Origin: Janthinobacterium lividum
GTDB taxonomy: Bacteria > Pseudomonadota > Gammaproteobacteria > Steroidobacterales > Steroidobacteraceae
Reading direction: 5' to 3'
Assembly (NCBI GenBank): GCA_943327025.2
Contig: CALPVO020000184.1
Coordinates: forward strand, 1-5,490
DNA length: 5,490 bases
The notes beneath the pieces are model-generated. The model had not been told where the DNA came from, did no database searches, and saw only the letters and a list, made by a program, of their open reading frames with translations. Positions 1 to 5,490 of this stretch are shown here, in pieces. Position 1 is the first letter of the stretch; every line of letters starts with the position of its first letter. A program made the position numbers and the translations under genes.

Positions 1-282
1 ACGGACATAGGCACCTTCCTCGACCAACAGTTGGCGGAGTTCTCCGCCGACCTTGGCTACCACCACGGCCTCGCCATCGGCTTCGATGGGTGCTGTTCCG
101 GAATAGACCGCTAGCATCTCGCCCCGTGCCGCCGACTGTACCTCGACGGGCGCCGGTGGGGCTGCGGCGGGCTTGTCGTCGGCTTTGCCGTGGCAACCGG
201 TGAGACCGGCGAGGCAAAGTGCGGCGAGAGCGCCTAGCGACGCGCGGTAGAACTTGGGGAGGACGGGATTGGCAAAGACCAT
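1..282 (-). CDS. RND efflux periplasmic adaptor (HlyD/AcrA-like membrane fusion protein), N-terminal part
   Basis: Only the first 94 codons are in the window; the gene continues past the left edge. The ATG at 282-280 is followed by a short hydrophobic signal segment (about residues 14-29) and a lipobox L27-T28-G29-C30, so the mature protein should be a lipoprotein anchored through Cys30. A low-complexity Ala/Pro linker (about residues 38-47) leads to PVEVQSAARGEM, the usual first beta strand of adaptors. Residues about 68-94 (EAVVVAKVGGELRQLLVEEG) match the first half of the lipoyl/barrel-sandwich domain of AcrA-type proteins. In this family the adaptor bridges an inner-membrane RND pump and an outer-membrane channel. 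The pump gene would be expected beyond the left edge. The ribosome site is weak (AGG at 292-290). The residue after the lipid Cys is His, not the inner-membrane-retention Asp of AcrA. Substrate cannot be told from this fragment. Confidence 0.85.
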   Translation of the reverse strand, partial: MVFANPVLPKFYRASLGALAALCLAGLTGCHGKADDKPAAAPPAPVEVQSAARGEMLAVYSGTAPIEADGEAVVVAKVGGELRQLLVEEGAYVR

Positions 283-314
283 GGGCGCGCCTAAAAAGCG
301 TTCAGAGTGGCGCG

Positions 315-343
315 ATGGTAAGTAAAAGTAGTGTTATAGTCAA
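315..343 (-). promoter_or_regulatory. Predicted sigma-70 promoter of the efflux adaptor gene
   Basis: On the minus strand a TTGACT box (343-338, five of six consensus bases) is followed after exactly 17 bases by TACCAT (320-315, four of six). Transcription would start near 308, giving a leader of roughly 26 bases before the ATG at 282. The spacer and the -35 lie inside the dyad at 329-354, so a repressor bound there would block RNA polymerase. Seen by eye only; no start site is measured. Confidence 0.5.
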
Positions 344-354
344 CTACAACACTA
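329..354. promoter_or_regulatory. 26-bp dyad, probable repressor operator upstream of the efflux adaptor
   Basis: Left arm TAGTGTTATAGT (329-340) and right arm ACTACAACACTA (343-354) are inverted copies with 11 of 12 positions paired around a 2-base centre (CA). Symmetry continues more weakly to 326/357 (13 of 15 pairs). The patch is strikingly AT-rich against GC-rich surroundings. The centre falls in the middle of the TTGACT -35 box of the adaptor promoter. Size and position fit operators of TetR/AcrR-type dimeric repressors, which commonly control RND pumps; that family assignment is inference, and no regulator gene is in the window. A second reading is a weak terminator after prc, since a few T residues follow the dyad on the minus strand, but the stem is AT-rich and the loop too tight. 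Confidence 0.6.
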
Positions 355-375
355 ATTATTTACTAAAAATTCACA

Positions 376-2595
376 TCATCCAGCGTTGGCTTTGGCAGGC
401 TTCTGCGGCTGGGAGTGAACCATGCGGGGTTTACCTGGTGTGGCTTGGTTGGCACCCGTGCCCCCCATCACCGCCCAATCCGCGGTAATCCTGACCGCCT
501 CCGTCAGCACCGCGTCCGGTGCTTCCGCAGCGGCCATGGCCTCAGCGTCCTTGAGGGCGGGTTCGCCATGGGCAGCACGTCGGGTGTTTTCCCGGGCCAG
601 GCGCTCCGCTTCCAAGCGGTCGCGCTCCAGCTTCCGCTTGGCGAGATTCAACGACACCGCCTTCTCTTTACGCAGTTCCGTGACGGCCGCGAGGTCGCCC
701 TGCAAGGCCTTGAGGTCAGGGTCGTTGGTCAGGCGGGCGGTATGGGCGACGTTCAGCGCTGTCGCGGCTGCCTGCAGCAGCGTTGCCGGTGGGCGGTAGG
801 CGCTGGCTGCCGGGATGCGGTCCCAAGGCAGAGCGAAGTCCATGACGCTCTCGCCCATGTCGGCCGGGTCGATGAACGAGGGCAGGGCAATATCCGGTGA
901 TACACCGCGGTTCTGGGTGCTTTCGCCCGAGACGCGGTAGTACTTGCCGATGGTCACGGTGAGCTGGCCGAAGCCCGCATCCGGGCCCAGCGCCCAACGG
1001 TCCAGCTGGAACATGTTTTGGACGGTGCCCTTGCCGAAGGTTTGCTGGCCGAGGATGAGCCCGCGTCCATAGTCTTGGATGGCACCGGCGAAAATTTCGG
1101 AGGCGGAGGCACTGCTGCGATCCACGAGTACAGTGAGCGGGCCATCCCAGAGAACGCCTGGCTCCGGGTCATCCAACACTTCCGTACGGCCACCAGTCTC
1201 ACGGAGTTGCACCACGGGGCCTTCGGGGACAAACAGGCCCACCAGACCTGCCGCTTCCGTCAACAAGCCGCCGCCATTACCGCGCAGATCCAGCACGAGG
1301 GCTTGCATGCCCTCGGCGCGCAGTTCCTTGACCAAGCGCTCCACATCGCGCGTAGTGCTGCGATAGTCCTGCTTGCCGGCGGCGCGGGCGTCGTAGTCTT
1401 GGTAAAAGCTCGGCACATCGATGATGCCAACTTTAGTGACCTTGCCCGGGTCTTCGATGGTTCGCAGGGGCTTCTTCTGCGCTGCCTGAGCCTCCAAAGT
1501 CACGGTACCGCGCTGGTATTCCTGTACGACTTCCTTGCTACCCGGGCTGGCACCGCCGGGCAGGATTGACAGGCGAACCATACTGTCGGCCGGGCCGCGG
1601 ATCAGTTGTACGACGTCATCGAGACGCCAGCCGACCACGTCGACCATTTCTCCGGTCTTGCCTTGCGCCACGGCGGTGATGCGATCGTTGGCTTTTAGTT
1701 GGCCGCTTTTCGCGGCCGGGCCGCCGGGAATGATGTTCATGATGGTGACGTAGTCGTCGACCGTTTGCAGCGAAGCGCCGATGCCCTGATAAGACAGGCG
1801 CATGGCGATGTTGTATTCCTCGCTCGAACGGGGCGAGAAATAGTTGGAGTGCGGATCGTAGACGTGCGCGAGGGAGTTCATGAACCCTTCGAAGACATCG
1901 TCCGCCGACACCTGCTCGCTGCGTTTCTGCAAGCGCTCGTAACGCTTGCGCAGCAGGTCCTGCGCCTCGGCCCAGGTTTTGCCGGTCAGTTCGAGCGAGA
2001 GTGCATCGTTCTTGACGCGCCGACGCCATAGGTCGTCGAGTTCCGCCTGCGTGGTGGGCCAAGGCGATTTGGCGCGGTCGAAGGTATAGCTTTCGTCGAT
2101 GGTGAAATCCGGCTCAATCTCCAAGGCCTTCAGGGCGGAAGCGAGGGCTGAGCGGTTGCGCTCGCGGTACCGCTGGAAGATGGCGAAGGCAGGATCGATT
2201 CGCCCGGAGCGGATGGCATCGTCCAACTGGGTACGCCACGTGGCGAATTCGCTGATATCGCTGGCGAGAAAGTAGCTACGGTTGCCGTCGAGCAGGTCGA
2301 GGTAGCGGTCGAGCATCTCGGCTGACAGTTTGTCGTCCAGCTTCACCTGACTGAAATGACTGCGTTCGATGACCTGGGCAGACAAACGCGCTATGCGCCG
2401 GTGCCGTTCGGCTGGTGCCAAGGCACCTGCGGGTAGGGGGGCAGCCGCTACCGTTTCCGCGGCGGCCTGCGCGGCTGGTGGTGGCGCTGACCCTGCGAAC
2501 AGCAGGACGACGGCCGCCGCCGCCGGGGCTACGATGGCAAGGCGCAGGAAATTTCGGGTGCGCCGGGAACCGGCGAGGGGCTTTCGGGTCTCCAT
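376..2595 (-). CDS. prc: Carboxy-terminal processing (tail-specific) protease Prc/Tsp, peptidase S41
   Basis: This 739-residue protein is a periplasmic serine protease that in the Prc family degrades misfolded or tagged envelope proteins from their C-termini and trims penicillin-binding protein 3; in E. coli it also controls the peptidoglycan hydrolase MepS with NlpI. Order of parts: basic start plus hydrophobic signal (about 1-46), helical N-terminal domain (about 55-250), PDZ domain (about 260-345, with YQGIGASLQ and the IIPGGPAAKSG segment), S41 core (about 385-570) and a helical C-terminal domain with a charged stretch near 640-680. The catalytic set is visible: Ser497 in SSASASEIF, Asp508 in AIQDYG and Lys522 in TFGKGTVQ; the spacings of 11 and 25 equal those of E. 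coli Prc. It is a little longer than the E. coli protein (about 680) but intact, ending in TGA at 376. I prefer ATG 2595; an in-frame TTG at 2631 would add 12 residues (MNAEPCTRSLAV) ahead of the signal peptide. It is transcribed away from the 2690 gene and towards the efflux adaptor, 93 bases apart. Confidence 0.96.
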   Translation of the reverse strand: METRKPLAGSRRTRNFLRLAIVAPAAAAVVLLFAGSAPPPAAQAAAETVAAAPLPAGALAPAERHRRIARLSAQVIERSHFSQVKLDDKLSAEMLDRYLDLLDGNRSYFLASDISEFATWRTQLDDAIRSGRIDPAFAIFQRYRERNRSALASALKALEIEPDFTIDESYTFDRAKSPWPTTQAELDDLWRRRVKNDALSLELTGKTWAEAQDLLRKRYERLQKRSEQVSADDVFEGFMNSLAHVYDPHSNYFSPRSSEEYNIAMRLSYQGIGASLQTVDDYVTIMNIIPGGPAAKSGQLKANDRITAVAQGKTGEMVDVVGWRLDDVVQLIRGPADSMVRLSILPGGASPGSKEVVQEYQRGTVTLEAQAAQKKPLRTIEDPGKVTKVGIIDVPSFYQDYDARAAGKQDYRSTTRDVERLVKELRAEGMQALVLDLRGNGGGLLTEAAGLVGLFVPEGPVVQLRETGGRTEVLDDPEPGVLWDGPLTVLVDRSSASASEIFAGAIQDYGRGLILGQQTFGKGTVQNMFQLDRWALGPDAGFGQLTVTIGKYYRVSGESTQNRGVSPDIALPSFIDPADMGESVMDFALPWDRIPAASAYRPPATLLQAAATALNVAHTARLTNDPDLKALQGDLAAVTELRKEKAVSLNLAKRKLERDRLEAERLARENTRRAAHGEPALKDAEAMAAAEAPDAVLTEAVRITADWAVMGGTGANQATPGKPRMVHSQPQKPAKANAG

Positions 2596-2689
2596 AACAG
2601 CTAAACTACGGGTACAAGGCTCGGCATTCAAGCACCATCGGTCCCGAATCTCGTAGCCACCAACCCCATCACGGAACCCCAGCTACCGC
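2596..2689. promoter_or_regulatory. Divergent promoter region between prc and the small membrane protein gene
   Basis: Both genes start outwards from this 94-base gap, so it must drive prc and probably the 2690-4723 pair. Apart from the weak prc promoter candidate, I find no convincing plus-strand -35/-10 pair, operator dyad or ribosome site. Confidence 0.5.
2603..2631 (-). promoter_or_regulatory. Possible prc promoter, placing the transcript start at the ATG
   Basis: On the minus strand TTGAAT (2631-2626) and TAGTTT (2608-2603) are separated by 17 bases. Only seven bases lie between the -10-like box and the ATG at 2595, and no Shine-Dalgarno sequence is visible there, so any transcript from this site would be leaderless or nearly so. 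The matches are modest (four and three of six), so this is tentative. Confidence 0.25.
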
Positions 2690-2983
2690 ATGTCGCCGCT
2701 CGCCGCCCTTACCGCCATCCTCATGGGTTCCGCGGTCGCCATCACCACGGGTTTGCTCATGGTGCTCGCCGTTTACGGCATTCTGGGCAGCGACTACCCG
2801 CGTTTGATGGCAGAAATACCCAGTCTTCTGCGCAGCCTCGGGCTGTTCGGCGTCCTCACGGCAGTCTCGGTGGCGGCCTTCATTGGGGCGGTACGTTACC
2901 GGTCCTGGCGCTGGTACGCCCAAGTGGGCACCTACGGCTGGATTGCCGTTATTGTCTTGGCCTACTGGCCTACGCGTAACTAA
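2690..2983 (+). CDS. Small three-helix membrane protein of unknown function
   Basis: I do not recognise a family. The 97-residue protein has three hydrophobic stretches, about residues 8-31, 47-68 and 78-93. The positive cluster between helices two and three (R69, R71, R74) suggests that loop and the N-terminus are cytoplasmic and the C-terminus periplasmic. The loop between helices one and two (GSDYPRLMAEIP) would then face the periplasm. An in-frame TAG at 2654-2656 lies upstream and ATG 2690 is the first start after it, so the start is well constrained, although no clear ribosome site precedes it. G/C-ending codons predominate, as in the neighbours. It starts 94 bases from divergent prc and ends 39 bases before the M28 peptidase, with no terminator between, so it is probably cotranscribed with that gene. 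A shared role is possible but not shown. Confidence 0.8.
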   Translation: MSPLAALTAILMGSAVAITTGLLMVLAVYGILGSDYPRLMAEIPSLLRSLGLFGVLTAVSVAAFIGAVRYRSWRWYAQVGTYGWIAVIVLAYWPTRN

Positions 2984-3013
2984 CTGCCGGTTTTCCCGGT
3001 TTACCTTTGGTCT

Positions 3014-3017
3014 GGAG
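3014..3017 (+). promoter_or_regulatory. Ribosome binding site of the M28 peptidase gene
   Basis: GGAG sits five bases before ATG 3023, a good Shine-Dalgarno fit and the clearest in the window. It supports this start codon. Confidence 0.6.
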
Positions 3018-3022
3018 CCGTC

Positions 3023-4723
3023 ATGCGCCGTTACCTGCGTCACTTTCCCGTCGCCGCCGCCTTCGCTGGCTTGTTCGGAGCGGCGGCTGCATGCGCCGCG
3101 CCGCCGGTCCCAGGCTCTGTCGCCGCTGCTCGCGTGCTCCATGTGGCGGAGTCCGATTATCGTCGCCACATTGAAACCCTCGCCAGCGATGCCTTCGAGG
3201 GGCGCAAGCCCGGGTCCGCCGGCGAAGCCCGAACGCTCGATTACATCGAAACCGAGTTCCGTCGTTTGGGTCTCAAGCCCGCGAATGGCGATAGCTATCG
3301 TCAGCCGGTGCCGTTGGTGGAAATTACGGCCGCGACTGATGCCAAGCTGACCATCAGCGGCGCCGGTGCCAGCGCTGGGCAGTCGCTCGAGTTGGCCTAC
3401 GGACCGGATGTACTGCTGTGGACCAAGCGCGTCCAGCCGCAGTCCGCGTTGGCTGCCTCCGAACTGGTGTTCGTTGGCCACGGAGTCGTAGCGCCGGAAT
3501 ACGGCTGGAACGACTACGCCGGCGTGGATATGAAGGGTAAGACCGCCCTCATCCTCATCAACGACCCGGGTTTCGCCACTGAAGACGCGACGCTCTTCAA
3601 GGGCCGTTCGCTCACCTACTACGGCCGTTGGACCTACAAGTTCGAGGAGGCCGCCCGGCAAGGCGCGGCTGGCGCCATCATCATCCACGACACCGCGGGC
3701 GCTGCCTATGGTTGGGACGTGGTGCAAACCAGTTGGAGTGGGCCGCAGTTGGACGCGGCTTCCCCAGACGGCAACGCGGGCCGTGCGGCGCTCGAAGGCT
3801 GGATGACCGGCGATAACGGCACGAAGGTGCTGGCGATGGCCGGGCAAGACCTCGGCAAGTTGCGTCTTCAGGCGTCGCAACGCGGGTTCAAGCCGGTGCT
3901 GCTCGGTGTTACTGCAACGGGCGGTGTACGCAACCTCATTCGTCGCGCCAATAGCGCCAACGTGGCGGCGCTGCTGCCCGGTACGAAGCGTCCGGGCGAA
4001 TACGTCATCTTCATGGCGCACTGGGATCATCTGGGCAAGGCCATGTCCTTTGCCGGTGGCGGTGGCGACACCATCTTTAATGGTGCCGTAGACAACGCCA
4101 CGGGCGTGGCCGGTATCCTCGGTATTGCCGCCGCGCTGAAGGACACGAAGCCCGAACGTTCGGTGCTGTTCCTCGCCGTGACAGCCGAAGAGAGCGGCCT
4201 GCTGGGCAGTTTCTACTACGGCAATAACCCGTTGGTGCCCCACGCGCGCACTGCTGCAGCGTTCAACATTGATGCCTTGCACCCCCTGGGGCGCACGCGC
4301 GATGTGACGGTGGTCGGTTACGGAGCCTCGTCATTGGAAGACGAACTGCGGGCGTTTGCCACCGCACAGGGCCGGGTGCTCCGTCCGGACCCCGTGCCCG
4401 AGCGCGGCTACTTCTTCCGCTCGGACCACTTCAATTTGGCCAAGCATGGTGTGCCGGCGCTTTACATCAAGGAAGGCGCGGACCTACTGGATGGCGGGGT
4501 GGAACGTTCCGAGGCCATCGACCGCGAATTCACGGCAACCAAGTACCACAAGCCTGGTGACGAATACTCGCCGACGTGGGACGTAACGGGTTCCATGGAA
4601 GACCTTGAACTGCTCTACCAGATGGGGCTGCAGCAGGCGAACTCTGCCGCGTGGCCGCAGTGGTATGAAGGGAGCGAATTCCGTGCCATTCGCGAGCGGA
4701 GTGTGGCTGAGCGGCCCCACTGA
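3023..4723 (+). CDS. Exported M28-family zinc aminopeptidase with PA-like insert
   Basis: The 566-residue protein starts with a Sec signal peptide (basic MRRYLRH, hydrophobic 9-25, likely cleavage near ACAA-P), so it should act in the periplasm or outside the cell. A short helical segment (about 43-85, with SDAFEGRKPGSAGEA) typical of exported M28 peptidases comes next. A PA-like domain follows (about 145-240, including ELVFVGHGVVAPEYGWNDYAG and QGAAGAIIIHDT). The peptidase domain covers about 318-540. All expected M28 metal and catalytic residues are visible: His333 in AHWDH, Asp357 in AVDNATG (bridging two zincs), Glu389-Glu390 in TAEESG (base and ligand), Asp417 in NIDAL and His469 in SDHF. 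The family removes N-terminal residues from peptides; exact specificity cannot be read here. Cys24 follows AAA, a poor lipobox, so a lipoprotein is less likely. The gene lies 39 bases after the small membrane protein and ends convergently, 44 bases from the 4768 gene. Confidence 0.95.
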   Translation: MRRYLRHFPVAAAFAGLFGAAAACAAPPVPGSVAAARVLHVAESDYRRHIETLASDAFEGRKPGSAGEARTLDYIETEFRRLGLKPANGDSYRQPVPLVEITAATDAKLTISGAGASAGQSLELAYGPDVLLWTKRVQPQSALAASELVFVGHGVVAPEYGWNDYAGVDMKGKTALILINDPGFATEDATLFKGRSLTYYGRWTYKFEEAARQGAAGAIIIHDTAGAAYGWDVVQTSWSGPQLDAASPDGNAGRAALEGWMTGDNGTKVLAMAGQDLGKLRLQASQRGFKPVLLGVTATGGVRNLIRRANSANVAALLPGTKRPGEYVIFMAHWDHLGKAMSFAGGGGDTIFNGAVDNATGVAGILGIAAALKDTKPERSVLFLAVTAEESGLLGSFYYGNNPLVPHARTAAAFNIDALHPLGRTRDVTVVGYGASSLEDELRAFATAQGRVLRPDPVPERGYFFRSDHFNLAKHGVPALYIKEGADLLDGGVERSEAIDREFTATKYHKPGDEYSPTWDVTGSMEDLELLYQMGLQQANSAAWPQWYEGSEFRAIRERSVAERPH

Positions 4724-4748
4724 AACGGGCGGGAGCGGCCCCGCTGAA
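4709..4748. repeat. 16-bp imperfect direct repeat spanning the M28 stop codon
   Basis: GAGCGGCCCCACTGAA (4709-4724) and GAGCGGCCCCGCTGAA (4733-4748) differ at one base and start 24 bases apart. The first copy contains the stop codon of the M28 gene (TGA 4721-4723). The arrangement looks like a short local duplication of the gene's 3' end. The second copy supplies the left arm of the hairpin at 4736-4755. Confidence 0.75.
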
Positions 4749-4755
4749 GGGGCCG
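4736..4755. terminator. GC-rich hairpin between convergent genes, possible terminator
   Basis: CGGCCCC (4736-4742) pairs perfectly with GGGGCCG (4749-4755) around a six-base loop (GCTGAA). It lies in the 44-base gap between two genes that end towards each other, where a bidirectional terminator would be useful. No T-run follows on either strand, so it is not a classical intrinsic terminator; it may instead be a pause or 3'-end-protecting stem. Confidence 0.45.
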
Positions 4756-4767
4756 TGCGCTGCCAGC

Positions 4768-5085
4768 CTAGCGTCGGCGAGCGGGCAGACGCCCCGAGAG
4801 GCGTCGTGCAGGACGGCTCGTAAAGCGCACTGCCTGAAACAGCAGCCATGGCCCGAGCACCAAGCCCCAGGCGGTGAACTTCAGCTTGACTAGGTCGAGG
4901 TACAGGTTGCCAAGGAAACTGAACAGTCCGCTGCCCTCGTAGGCGCCTAGCGTGATGCGGCCGGCCACGAAGACGCACAGAGGCAGCCCCAGTAACCCGA
5001 AACCAGCGAGCAGACGGAACCAGCGCCATTCGCGTTCGCGACGGGAACCGGCATTCAATTGGGACAACCAGGACGAGGCACTCAT
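4768..5085 (-). CDS. Small two-helix membrane protein of unknown function
   Basis: I do not recognise a family. The 105-residue product has two hydrophobic stretches, about residues 24-42 (FRLLAGFGLLGLPLCVFVA) and 69-88 (KFTAWGLVLGPWLLFQAVRF). Both ends are strongly basic (RREREWRW near the N-terminus; RPARRLSGRLPARRR at the C-terminus), which suggests that both face the cytoplasm with a short periplasmic loop rich in Gly and Leu. The reading frame shows the same G/C-ending codon choice as its neighbours, unlike other frames here. It ends in TAG. Start choice is uncertain: ATG 5085 gives the natural-looking MSASSWLSQ end but has no clear ribosome site, whereas ATG 5118 adds 11 residues and has GGGG five bases upstream, yet would overlap the -10 box of the divergent oxidoreductase gene. 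Confidence 0.7.
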   Translation of the reverse strand: MSASSWLSQLNAGSRREREWRWFRLLAGFGLLGLPLCVFVAGRITLGAYEGSGLFSFLGNLYLDLVKLKFTAWGLVLGPWLLFQAVRFTSRPARRLSGRLPARRR

Positions 5086-5117
5086 GGGGAACAAGGGTAC
5101 CGCAACGAGGCGCGGCA

Positions 5118-5123
5118 TATAAT
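5118..5123 (+). promoter_or_regulatory. Consensus -10 box (TATAAT) of the oxidoreductase gene, possibly leaderless
   Basis: A perfect TATAAT ends only six bases (CCCCGC) before ATG 5130, so transcription would begin at or next to the A of the start codon. No Shine-Dalgarno sequence lies before this ATG. No convincing -35 box is seen 16-18 bases upstream (GGGTAC region at 5095-5100), which lowers confidence. Confidence 0.45.
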
Positions 5124-5129
5124 CCCCGC

Positions 5130-5490
5130 ATGGACAATACCGCTACCCTCCGCGCCGCCGTTGTCGGCGTCGGTTATCTCGGCCGCTTTCATGCGCAGAA
5201 GTACGCCGCCATCGATGGCGTCCAGTTGGTGGCGGTGGCCGACCCCGGCGAAACCGCGCGCCAGAATGTCGCTAGTGAGACGGGCTGCCGCGCCGAGGCC
5301 GATTGGCGGGCCTTGCTCGGCAAGGTGGACCTCGTGTCTATCGCCACGCCCACTCCGTACCACTACGAAGTGGCGAAAGCCTTTCTGGAAGCCGGCGCGC
5401 ATGTGCTCGTCGAAAAGCCCATCACCACCACGGTGGCCGAAGCGAAAGACCTGATTGCCGTGGCGGCAGCGAATGGTCGGCTGTTGCAGG
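5130..5490 (+). CDS. Gfo/Idh/MocA-family NAD(P)-dependent oxidoreductase, N-terminal part
   Basis: The frame stays open from ATG 5130 to the right edge, giving 120 residues of a protein that is usually 310-380 long. Residues 8-38 form the first Rossmann unit: strand RAAVVGVG, glycine motif G13-V-G15-Y-L-G18 followed by RFHAQKY, and a second strand ending LVAVAD38, the acidic residue that commonly favours NAD. Later family marks are DLVSIATPTPYHYEVA (67-82) and HVLVEKPIT (91-99), where Glu95-Lys96-Pro97 is the signature whose Lys takes part in catalysis. Members oxidise or reduce sugars, nucleotide sugars, inositols or similar compounds. The substrate domain is outside the window, so no specific role or symbol is given; nucleotide-sugar enzymes such as the GnnA/WlbA types are one possibility. 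It starts 44 bases from the divergent 4768-5085 gene. Confidence 0.92.
   Translation, partial: MDNTATLRAAVVGVGYLGRFHAQKYAAIDGVQLVAVADPGETARQNVASETGCRAEADWRALLGKVDLVSIATPTPYHYEVAKAFLEAGAHVLVEKPITTTVAEAKDLIAVAAANGRLLQ

Noticed and set aside
415..900. Plus-strand open frames opposite prc (also near 422-799, 1018-1569 and 1699-2031)
   Set aside because: All are antisense to the intact prc gene, lack family motifs and show composition typical of shadow frames.
2535..2580. Tat-like signal (SRRTRNFLR) at the N-terminus of Prc
   Set aside because: The spacing after the twin arginines is one residue too long for the SRRxFLK motif, and Prc proteins are Sec-exported. A Sec signal is the simpler reading.
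2984..3022. Possible CCGG-TTTT-CCCGG hairpin between the small membrane protein gene and the M28 gene
   Set aside because: The pairing is only four bases and each arm is itself palindromic. It is too weak to call a terminator.
2669..4282. Long (537-residue) open frame on the minus strand opposite the M28 gene
   Set aside because: It lies antisense to a gene with full M28 motifs. Its translation is rich in Arg, Gly and His with no recognisable domain, as expected for an antisense frame of GC-rich coding DNA.
4788..4805. Hairpin GACGCC/GGCGTC near the 3' end of the 4768-5085 gene
   Set aside because: It lies within the coding region, has a short six-pair stem and no T-run. Such stems are common by chance in GC-rich DNA.
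4484..5137. Minus-strand open frame of 217 residues
   Set aside because: It overlaps the M28 3' end by about 240 bases and competes with the 4768-5085 frame, which has better codon choice and clear membrane segments. Its own translation looks random.

Overview
This is a GC-rich, gene-dense stretch of bacterial chromosome. The proteins (RND-pump adaptor lipoprotein, Prc/Tsp tail-specific protease, exported M28 peptidase) point to a Gram-negative with a periplasm. Length, codon choice and the style of the M28 and Prc proteins suggest a gammaproteobacterium, perhaps Lysobacterales (Xanthomonadaceae or relatives). That placement is inference; no rRNA or other marker gene is present.

Layout from left to right: (1) 1-282, minus strand, the N-terminal 94 codons of an RND efflux periplasmic adaptor (HlyD/AcrA-like) lipoprotein that runs off the left edge. 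(2) 283-375, a short AT-rich gap with a strong dyad centred exactly on a TTGACT -35 box that faces the adaptor gene; it looks like a repressor operator. (3) 376-2595, minus strand, prc (tsp), a complete S41 periplasmic protease with its catalytic Ser/Asp/Lys in place. (4) 2596-2689, a divergent promoter region. (5) 2690-2983, plus strand, a 97-residue three-helix membrane protein of unknown function. (6) 3023-4723, plus strand, a complete exported M28 zinc aminopeptidase with a PA-like insert; it probably shares a transcript with the small membrane protein. (7) 4724-4767, a convergent gap with a GC-rich hairpin and a 16-bp near-perfect repeat that duplicates the M28 stop region. (8) 4768-5085, minus strand, a 105-residue two-helix membrane protein of unknown function. 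(9) 5130-5490, plus strand, the N-terminal 120 residues of a Gfo/Idh/MocA-family NAD(P)-dependent oxidoreductase, cut by the right edge.

Most of the assignable genes concern the cell envelope: drug or solute efflux, periplasmic protein quality control and peptide breakdown. I see no sign that they form one pathway. No mobile element, CRISPR array, RNA gene or phage signature was seen, and base composition is even apart from the AT-rich operator patch. The region looks like ordinary core chromosome. I did not find a new biological system. The points most worth checking are the operator-like dyad, two starts that appear to be leaderless, and the small repeat at the M28 stop codon.
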